This document shows positions 56,363 through 64,000 of a stretch of 64,000 nt of DNA, in pieces. How positions within the stretch are numbered: position 1 is the first letter of the stretch; every line of letters begins with the position of its first letter. This stretch comes from Halichoerus grypus (Eukaryota > Chordata > Mammalia > Carnivora > Phocidae), in assembly GCF_964656455.1 (NCBI RefSeq), contig NC_135721.1, positions 82,750,754 through 82,814,753 of the forward strand, read 5' to 3'. Below the pieces are notes generated by a model. It had not been told where the DNA came from, made no database searches, and worked only from the letters and a program-made list of their open reading frames with translations. Made by a program: the position numbers and the translations under genes.

Positions 56363-56917
56363 ACATATAGTATTTCCTAGTTCTGTGCACTGAAAAGGCC
56401 TGGAAACAAAGATCAACCTGGTAGCATGATATCTCCAATTGCAGCCTGCAAATACCATTTCTTGCTAAAGAAAGTAGGGCTCTTTGAGAAATGGCTTAAT
56501 CCGATGGACAAGATAAATCTGAAACATCTGGTCATACCAGAAGGCAAGGAAGCTGTCAAGCATACTAGGGTGTTGTCAAAAAGACTCAGGAAGCAACTTA
56601 AATAGGTATCCCCTGGCCAAAAATGGAATAATTTGAACATCCACACATATATATTGCAATGGATTGAAACACATTAAATACGATTAAATCTAGTTTATAA
56701 TACTTGTAAAAAGGGAAAAACCTCAACTCATTAGTTAACCTCAAATATATGTTTAAGAACCAATTGATTATTTTTAAAACTGCTTTTTTAAGAGCAGGAA
56801 GAGAGTCAAAAATTTCAGGGCTTTCCTATAAAATCTGTACATTAGAATAATCCAACAGCTAACAAGGGAAAGTTTCTTAAATTACCCTGGCTTTAAATAA
56901 ATAAAGTATGATAGAAT
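56363..56917. other. Unassigned sequence
   Basis: No family recognised. Confidence 0.4.
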
Positions 56918-56935
56918 TAGAACACCACATTTTTC

Positions 56936-57151
56936 GGGCGCCTGGGTGGCTCAGTTGGTTAAGCAACTGCCTTCGGCTCAGGTCATGATCCTGGAGTCCC
57001 GGGATCGAGTCCCGCATCGGGCTCCCTGCTCAGCAGGGAGTCTGCTTCTCCCTCTGACCCTCCACCCTCTCATGCTCTCTCTCTATCATTCTCTCTCTCT
57101 CAATAAATAAATAAAAAAAATCTTAAAAAAAATTTAAAAAAAAATAAAAAA
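56936..57151 (+). mobile_element. SINEC (plus), young, with 18-bp TSD
   Basis: Head GGGCGCCTGGGTGGCTCAG, GTCCCGGGATCGAGTCCCGC, CT-rich part, AATAAATAAATAAAAAAAATC and long A-tail. Perfect TSD TAGAACACCACATTTTTC (56918-56935 and 57152-57169). Confidence 0.97.
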
Positions 57152-57169
57152 TAGAACACCACATTTTTC

Positions 57170-59109
57170 AATACTAACAAATTAATATATCTAAGCAAAG
57201 ATTATCTATGGCTGATAAACATCACCAAATACGCCTCCTGATGGAAAGACGCCACTATGAAATGGTCCAGTCAAAAAACAAAACAAAACAAAAGCAAGCA
57301 TGAATCTAGTTAACCCCTAGATCTATTTGCCAATTTACAGGAGCTATGGGAAATTTAAAATTTCATGGGGTTGAGATAAACGAAATCCACACTGTCGGAA
57401 ACCCTACAAACCTTCCAATGTCTTCAACAGAAAAATTGATGTAGGGAAAAACAAGAAAGGCTCAAGCGTTCAATATGTGAACATTATCTGGATCTCAATT
57501 TAAACAAAATTTAAATATCTGATTAGGGAAATGTGAAAACAGATGGAATATATGATGACATTAAGCAATCATTGCTAATTGTGAGAGAATGGTCTTAGGG
57601 TTAGGAAGCTAGGGTACTTTTTTTTATAGAGAGAGTTGAAAAGTCCAAAACAAAAGTTTTTAAAATTCTGACCATTGCCCCAAATGTTTTGCCTAAGGTC
57701 ACACAGATAATTTGTGAGGCTCAGGTTGAAACGCTGTGAATTAAGACACAAATAGACATGAGTCACTTTAAACAGATGAAAATTACTCTGCATTTGCAAA
57801 CTTATTTTTTTTTTAAAAAGCCAGTTTTTTGAGGTTTTCAGTAGTCAGAACTCATAATTTTCAGTCCCCATTGCCATGAAATTATTCCCTAAGTGTCCCT
57901 AATTTGCTTTGATATCTGGAAATGAAAGTTGGAATGAATATAAATGTTCATCTTTTATTCAAGTACTTTCATCTTGGGCATCAAAACTATCAGGTCACTC
58001 TACTGAGCAACTTTGAACTCAGATGTCTGGAGGAATGGCAGAGAATTTTAAATTTTTTTCTTAGCTTTTCCAGTTAGCCTGAATTGACCAGAAATCCTTT
58101 GGGTATGTTGGAAATAACTCAGTACAATATTTCATTATAAAAGACTTTTTAATGGCATCCATTGTACTTAAATTCTAACAACCCGAGAACCAAAATCGGA
58201 TCAGCATAGAGGTCTTCCAATTCCCTCAGTGGTTTTGATGCGGAAGACACATGAGGTCCACTAACCCCAAAAGTGACACACTACTTTAATGCTAGACAGC
58301 TTTCCCCCTCCAATATTCCTTAAATCAATCATTTTCCCTTTGGGCTGTGAAATATTTTACATCATTGATTGGTAGTTTCACGGTCCACAGAAATTGTTAA
58401 TTCAGCAGAAAAAAAAATAGAAATAATTGTGGGAACTATGTCAAAGCTTAATTATATGACATGCAGGTAGATTTTCTTAGTTACTTCTTAAAATTATAGG
58501 GACATTACTATCTTCTAGAGGTTTCACTGGGTCTTTACTATGAGAGACTTAGAAACTGACATCAGAGTCTCACAGTCTATCATTTATATTTGCTGGATAC
58601 AGTGATAGTCAGATTATATGCACATTATATTTGGGTTTTACTCTCCAGCAGCCTTAGCTAATTGCCTCTGCTGTTTTCATAAAGCATTTCCATTCGTGTT
58701 ATGGGTGGATATTTAGAACAAGTGTGACACTCTCCAAACAGTCTTCCCTTCTCCTCTGAAACCCAACTGTCAGCATCTCCCCATGGCATCTTGGGAGAAG
58801 CTCCTCAGGTCTCCTTTCCATTTGTCTTCTAGAACCAGCTCACCTGCTTGTTGAGCTTCACTTGGGGCACAGTTGTGCCTCTCTGTCGAGTTCCATCTTG
58901 GCTGGCAGTTCTGGACTAGAGTTCAGTTCTTACCTTTACAGCTGGGAGGTTCTCACCTTTGCTCTCCTCACACCAGATCCCTTGTCTCCATGTCTTAGAA
59001 CAAGGGAGAGGCTTTGCAAACCTGTCCTGTCCAGCCTCCCAGAAACCTGACTCTAGCCAGGACAACACCCTATGATACTAGGGGGAATCACGTAAACAGC
59101 GTGTCTTTA
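57170..59109. other. Mostly unassigned; MIR fragment at 57655-57745 (minus)
   Basis: GACCATTGCCCCAAATG then TTTGCCTAAGGTCACACAGATAATTTGTGAGGCTCAGGTTG matches the MIR core in reverse. The rest (57170-57654, 57746-59109) is unassigned and partly AT-rich; nothing recognised as a gene. Confidence 0.5.
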
Positions 59110-59124
59110 AGAATGATGACTCAA

Positions 59125-59334
59125 GCGGCACCTGGGTGGCTCAGTCGGTTAGGCATCTGCCTTGCCTTCAGCTCAGGTTATGATCCCAGGGTCCTGGGAT
59201 TGAGCTCCCCCACATTGGGCTCCCTGGTCCGAGAGGAGCCTGCTTCTCCCTCTCCCTCTACCTGCCACTCCCCCTGCTTGTGCTCTCTCTCTCTCTCTCT
59301 CCGTCAAATAAATAAATAAATTCTAAAAAAAAAG
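59125..59334 (+). mobile_element. SINEC (plus), young, with TSD
   Basis: Head CGGCACCTGGGTGGCTCAG, an extra GCCTT duplication (CTGCCTTGCCTTCAG), ATCCCAGGGTCCTGGGATT, CT-rich part, AAATAAATAAATAAATTC. TSD AGAATGATGACTCAA / AGAATGTTGACTCAA (59110-59124, 59335-59349). Confidence 0.95.
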
Positions 59335-59349
59335 AGAATGTTGACTCAA

Positions 59350-59679
59350 TGAAGAAGCTTACTTCTGATGGGAAGGTCTACAATTCACCTACTCTCATTC
59401 AATTCTTATATTCATTTCCTTACTAAAAGCAACTCAGACCTCAGATATGAATATACACTCATCTTCCCTCTTCAGAGAAAACAATGAACAGCAATAGAAA
59501 AATCTTGAAATAAATGAAAAGGAAGTGTCTTCTTTTTTTTTAACGTCTGATGTCTTGACATGGCACCTCATGCCAAAATGATTCTTGAGTGACTTTCTTC
59601 TTGGCAAAAAGCCTTTATCCTAATATTCTGAAATTCGTCATTGATGCATCTAAGCCTAGGGCTTTTTCATTCTATCTGA
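59350..59679. other. Unassigned sequence
   Basis: No family recognised. Confidence 0.4.
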
Positions 59680-60230
59680 CACATGGTAGGTTCTTATGAT
59701 TTGAGGAGTAGGGCTAATTTCAACTATATAAACATTTTTGTATTAAGTTTTTGGAAAAAATGTTTCCTTTCTTTTTGCTGTTCTTTTTCTAGAAACCCTA
59801 TGAGATGCTTGATCTTCAGTACTGATCCTCTATATCTTATCTGTCTTCTCAAATTTTGTACCTCCTTGTCTTTTGGACTGGGATATTTTTCTAAATTTAC
59901 CTTCCAGGCTTCTACTAAGTTTGGTTGTTTGGATCATCATATTTTTAAGTTCTAGAAGCTCTTTCCTGTTCATTCCTTCTATAACATCCAGTTCTTGTTG
60001 AATTGATGTAATGTCTTTTGGAATTTTCTTCACTTACAAATAATTTTTTTTAAGTCTTATTGGTTCTCTGTTTTTCTCTTTCTGTTTGCTTTTCTCTCAT
60101 TTTACAGATATGCTGCATATGCCAGTGATCTATGGTTGTCCGAAGAAGGCTTAGTGAGAGGTCCCTGGGGTAAGCAAAGTTGCTGACCAGCAGGCTTTGC
60201 TCAGATGACCAGGCACTAGGCCAGGACCAC
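59680..60230 (-). mobile_element. Ancient L1 5'-region fragment (minus, tentative)
   Basis: ATATTTTTCTAAATTTACCTTCCAGGCTTCTACTAAG, CATCATATTTTTAAGTTCTAGAAGCTC, TTCCTGTTCATTCCTTC resemble the reverse of an ancient L1/HAL1 5' region. Confidence 0.4.
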
Positions 60231-61063
60231 AAGCTCCCAGGTGCAAAATTTTTAATGTCTTACTTTAGAAAGCTAGTCTGCAGAGAAGCTGCACTAGCTT
60301 TCCTCAAAGAATGAGTCTAATTTTTTTAGAAAAAAAAGATCATCTGGCTCTTTCATTTTTCCTTTGCTTTGCTGGGAAGATGGATGTCTAACTGTTGGAC
60401 ATACAGCCTAAGTATGGTGTAGGGACTCAGGCTGGGAGACATTCTCTATTAGAGACCTCCCATTAATCTCTTTGTTTCAGGTTCAGCCCCGCATCTGCTT
60501 CCAGTAGGGTGGACTTCTCTGGGCAAATGCAAGGTTGTTGATTTCCCCCTTTTTCATGTTGTGGCACAGTTAGGAGGTACATGCATGTTGCTACTACACA
60601 TGCCAGCTTTAATCATTTTCAAATGTCTTCAAAAAGTTTACATTATGATATGGTTTTAAACAAAAATATTTTGGATACACAAGATGGCATGACAACATAG
60701 CAGGATGTATATATTTGATATTAGTAATGCAAATACCCACCCTAAAGAAGTGTGTACATTTCCAGTTAGTTTGGAAAGCAACCTCCAAATGTTTTATGGG
60801 CCCTGTGGAAGGACAATTTCCAAATTGATGAAGGTGGGACACATTTTGTGGCTGTGACACATGCATGAGGATTGCAAAGGACACATTCAACAGTGCACCT
60901 AAAGGCACAAGAAATGGTGAAATCCCTCAATGTGGACAAAAGAGACTTCAAAGGGAAAAGAGCAGGTTGAAGACCAATGGACTAGACAAGGCTATTGCTA
61001 ATTATTGAGTTATGGCTTTGTAGGCAGCATGATATTCTATTTATGATGTTATGATACTCACTT
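60231..61063. other. Unassigned sequence
   Basis: No family or exon recognised. Ends with the left TSD of the next L1 (61064-61079). Confidence 0.4.
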
Positions 61064-61079
61064 TAAAATATCGTTTCCT

Positions 61080-61365
61080 CAATGCAGAGGATCATAGGGG
61101 AAGGGAGGGAAAACTGAATTGAAAGAAATCAGAGAGGGAGACAAACCATGAGAGACTCTTAACTCTAGGAAACAAACTGAGGGTTGCTGGAGGGGAGGTG
61201 GGTGGGGGATGGGGTAACTGGGTGATGGGCAATAAGGAGGGCACGTGATGTGATGACCACTGGGTGTTATATGCAACGGGATGAATTGTTGAACTCTATA
61301 TCTGAAACTAATGATGTACTACATGTTGGCTTATTGAATGTAAATTAAAAAAAAGAAAGAAAAAA
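61080..61365 (+). mobile_element. L1 3' UTR insertion with 16-bp TSD
   Basis: GCAGAGGATCATAGGGG, GAGACAAACCATGAGAGACTC, GGAAACAAACTGAGGG, ACTGGGTGATGGGC, GGAGGGCACGTGATG, ACTGGGTGTTATATGC, GAAACTAATGATGTAC, A-rich tail. The flanks 61064-61079 and 61366-61381 match 14 of 16, preceded by TT, a TT/AAAA target. It has one 3' UTR module, unlike the doubled one at 2145-2600. Confidence 0.92.
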
Positions 61366-61381
61366 TAAAATGTTGTTTCCT

Positions 61382-61989
61382 TTTCTGGTTTCCCTTCATC
61401 TTCCTGAACTATAATAGGTAAAGTGCCCAAGTTCTACCCTTGACCGCTTCTCTTTTGCCATTTACCCTATGCCCTAGGGGATCTCACCCAGAATCATGCT
61501 TTCAACATGATCATTCCTAAATGCTATTGTTTTCATACCCAGCTAGCTTCCTGACTTATGGGGGCAAGGGGGCCACAGATGGCCAGCCAGCTCCTGTGCC
61601 CGGAGGTGGGGCATCATGGCGTCCTCCCCTCTCCAGAACCCCCCATGGGATCAGGCTGAGGCTAGATGTCAGCCAACCCACATCTTTATCTGGCTTTTTC
61701 CTTTGTCCTGTCTTGCTTCTCTCACTTTCTCAAAGATCTCCCCTGAGAGCTTTCCTTGAATAAATCACTGATGCCAGAATCTCCTCTTCAGGCTCTGCTT
61801 CTAAGGAGCCTGACTTAAGACACCACCTATACGTTCAGTCCTCAGATTTGTATCTCCTGCCTGGACCTCTTTCTGGCATCCTTATCAGCATGTCCAGTTG
61901 GAAGCATCACGCTGTGAATGTCTATGGTTGCTCTTGGTTGCTCTTGCTTTACCAAAACTGCTCCTCCTGGGGTTTTCCCCATCTCCCTG
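61382..61989. other. Unassigned; LTR-like end at 61540-61830
   Basis: GAATAAATCACTGATGCCAGAATC and AGGCTCTGCTTCTAAGGAGCCTGACTTAAGAC resemble the end of an ancient LTR-class repeat that I cannot name. No gene recognised. Confidence 0.3.
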
Positions 61990-62440
61990 CGTGGAAGCCC
62001 ACTGTGTCATGTGCTTGGTCTAAAAGCCTTGGAATCGTCTTTGATTCCCACCTCCTCTCACACATCATGTTCAACCATCAGCAAATCCTGCAACCTCCTC
62101 ATCAGTGGACCATCCACTCAATGGACGGTGCACCTCTCACCATGGCCACCACCGCCATCTGCTCCAGACCATCATCATCTCTTGCCTGGATCACTGGAGT
62201 GGCTTCCTAACATTCCCCCCTGCTTCTACCCTTGACCCTCTTCATTTTATTCTCAATAGAGCAGCCAAAGCAAGCCTGTTAAAATACGTCTGATTGTGGC
62301 ACCCTTCTGCTCAGAACCCCCAAAGGCATCCAACTTTGGGAGACGTTATCTGCCAAGGGCCCTAAGGACCCTGCCTGTCCTTGCTTGCTGTGCAAGCTAC
62401 AGGTATTCTCCCTCATCTGACAGAAAACAGTGTCTTTAGC
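61990..62440 (+). mobile_element. L2 LINE ORF2 C-terminal fragment
   Basis: AAAGCCTTGGAATCGTCTTTGATTCCCACC, ATCAGCAAATCCTGCAACC, CATCATCATCTCTTGCCTGGATC, TTCTCAATAGAGCAGCCAAAGC follow the L2 ORF2 region after its reverse transcriptase palm. The 120-codon frame 61848-62210 is a remnant of it. Confidence 0.7.
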
Positions 62441-62879
62441 CAGCCACATAGACCACTACATAGGTCAAGGAGATCATGCGTGACAATCGAGAAAGGTCCC
62501 CTTTCCATGAGGAGAGAGACTGACATGTCTGCTGTTCCCTATAATGTTTGCTGCTTGTTCAGAGAGTGCTGGACTCTTGACCCTGGTTCTTCTCCTGTAA
62601 CACAACCCACTGCAGGTGCAGATACCCATGACGGGCCCTTGTGTCTCCTCTGTGGGACTCATGCGGTACAGAGAATGGGACACAAACCAATATGAAGCCC
62701 TGGCTACTGCTTGGCCATGTTTGTCTGTGGCCCAAGGGTCTCCTGTCTGCTGCCTTCATCCATGAAACAACAGGCACATTTGTTAGCTTACAAAAAGGGC
62801 AGCATTCCAGACCTGCACAGTTCTTGACATTCATCGCATTCCATGAAAAAACTGTGACCTACCAAGCACCCCCCACCCC
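62441..62879. other. Unassigned insert between L2 pieces
   Basis: About 440 bp separates the two L2 parts and does not look like L2. Frames on both strands overlap. No TSD or terminal repeat recognised. Confidence 0.35.
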
Positions 62880-63245
62880 AGCCTGCCCACTCTGATCCCA
62901 ACTCCCAGTCCCCTCCCCCTGCTCACACTGAGTCAGTCCCAGGACCTCCTCCTGTCTCTTGGCGCATGCATATCACTCTCCTGCCTCAGGATCTTTGCAG
63001 CTTCTTTCCTAATTGTAGCCCCTTCTCCCAAATGTCCACATGGCAGGCTACCTTGCCTCCTCTCGGCTTTCCTGAAGCATCACCTCCCTTGAGGCCTGCC
63101 CACCCACCCATCTCAGGTTTATGAGACACCTCAGCTTCTGCTTCTCTGTCCCCAATCCTTCTTCATCACAACTCCATATTCTCCTGCTATTTTCTTGCTA
63201 TACCACCTGAGGACAGTGTGCCAGCATTCAAACAGAAGTGTTTAT
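62880..63245 (+). mobile_element. L2 LINE 3' fragment
   Basis: CAGGATCTTTGCAGCTTC, CAAATGTCCACATGGCAGGCTACC, TCCTGAAGCATCACCTCCCTTGAGGCCTGCCC resemble the downstream L2 3' region in the same orientation as 61990-62440, so both are probably one interrupted element. Confidence 0.55.
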
Positions 63246-63299
63246 CTATTCAATTTGTAGAGAGTCTACCATGTGCCCAGTTCTCAGCTGGGCAAATGA

Positions 63300-64000
63300 A
63301 GACCATGACGAAATATCCTACACATCCATTAGGACTGCTAAAATTAAAAATAGTGAAAATACCAAATGTTGGTGATGATGTGGAGAAAATGGATGTCTCA
63401 TAACTTGCTGGCGAGAATGTGCGGTGGTTCAGCGACAGTGGGAAATAGTTTGCCAGCTTCTTTAAAAACCAAACATACCTTTACCATATAACTCAGCAAT
63501 CACTCTCCTTGACACTCATGCTGGAGAATTGAAAACATATGCCCCCCACAAAACCCTGCAAGAATGTTCATGGCAGTTTTATTGTTAGTAGTCACAAACT
63601 GGAAACAGCTAGAATGTCCTGTGATAAGTGAATGTTTAAGCACCATAGTATATTCATTTCATGCACCTCAACCATAAAAAGAAAATTTTAATATGTACAA
63701 CAACTTAAATGAATCCCAAGGATAATATGCTGAGTGAAAAAGCCAATACCAAAGGTTGCAAACTTTGGTTCCATTTTTATTACATTCTTGAAATCAAAAT
63801 TATAGAGATGGAGAATAGATTCGTGTTTGACAAGGTTAGGAATGATGAGGCTGGGGGCCGTGTAGGGACCATAAAGGGGTAACACGATAGAGTCTTGTGG
63901 TGATGGAATAGTTCTGTGTCTTAATTATGATAATTACATGAAACTATATATGCCATAAAATGAGGTAGAACTGTCTGTACACATTGTATGAATGTCAATT
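63300..64000 (+). mobile_element. Old L1 (plus), continues past window
   Basis: ATTAGGACTGCTAAAATTAAAAATAG, GGTGATGATGTGGAGAAAATGG, TTGCTGGCGAGAATGTGCG, ATAACTCAGCAATCACTCTCC, TGTTCATGGCAGTTTTATTG, AAGGATAATATGCTGAGTGAAAAAGCC, GTGATGGAATAGTTCTGTGTC follow an L1M ORF2 end and 3' UTR. It runs off the right edge. Confidence 0.75.

Noticed and set aside
5704..59334. tRNA genes at the SINE heads (pol III A and B boxes visible)
   Set aside because: The heads are tRNA-derived but lack an intact cloverleaf and CCA-side stem, and are fused to SINE bodies with A-tails and TSDs.
1..64000. CRISPR arrays, operons, bacterial promoters or terminators
   Set aside because: The sequence is mammalian nuclear DNA. 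Regularly spaced repeats here are microsatellites, and the poly(T)/poly(A) runs are retroelement tails.
1..64000. Assignment to dog or cat
   Set aside because: SINE heads and bodies do not match the canine SINEC_Cf or feline SINE forms as I remember them; the arctoid form fits better. A genome search is needed for the species.

Overview
This window looks like mammalian nuclear DNA from a carnivoran, most likely an arctoid caniform (bear, seal/sea lion, mustelid or raccoon group) and not dog or cat. The main evidence is 13 copies of a tRNA-derived SINE with the head GGCGCCTGGGTGGCTCAGT and, in the younger copies, the body ATCCCAGGGTCCTGGGATC. To my memory that body is typical of arctoid SINEC elements, whereas the canine SINEC_Cf head and the feline body read differently. 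Carnivore-type LINE-1 3' ends with A-tails and target-site duplications (TSDs) agree with this. I identified no host protein-coding exon, rRNA, tRNA or snRNA gene. The open frames present are short and lie in interspersed repeats, on their antisense strands, or in sequence without recognisable protein homology. The window therefore reads as intergenic or deep intronic, AT-rich DNA layered with transposable elements.

Layout. 0-6.4 kb: two ERVL-type LTRs (minus) bracket a young L1. That L1 has a 5' inversion and an apparent 3' transduction of about 1 kb. A complete Tigger-type DNA transposon, a SINE, an old L1 tail and a hAT-Charlie fragment follow. 6.4-19 kb: mostly unassigned sequence with MIR and MER5A-type fragments, two MaLR LTRs and two SINEs. 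19-25 kb: an ancient L1 hit by a very short L1 insertion, two perfect hairpins, a SINE inside an old L1, then a decayed ERVL provirus (protease, RNase H and integrase regions) with its 3' LTR. 25-36 kb: SINEs, a MaLR LTR, a minus-strand L1, an old L1 split by a GAAA microsatellite, L2 sequence, and a second very short L1 insertion inside an LTR. 36-50 kb: SINEs, a long L2 fragment, a complete MER20, a possible conserved non-coding block near 39.7 kb, and an unassigned block with several minus-strand frames near 46-47 kb. 50-64 kb: a long ancient minus-strand L1 with a TG microsatellite, further SINEs, an L1 3' end with TSDs, L2 fragments, and an old L1 running off the right edge.

The parts do not form a pathway. 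What the window records is retrotransposition history: L1 machinery moved L1s and SINEs (many with matching TSDs and TT/AAAA-like target sites) into a background of MIR, L2, DNA-transposon and ERVL/MaLR fossils. The most notable object is the composite L1 at 747-3627. All repeat family names come from remembered consensus sequences, not from a search, so subfamily labels are approximate.
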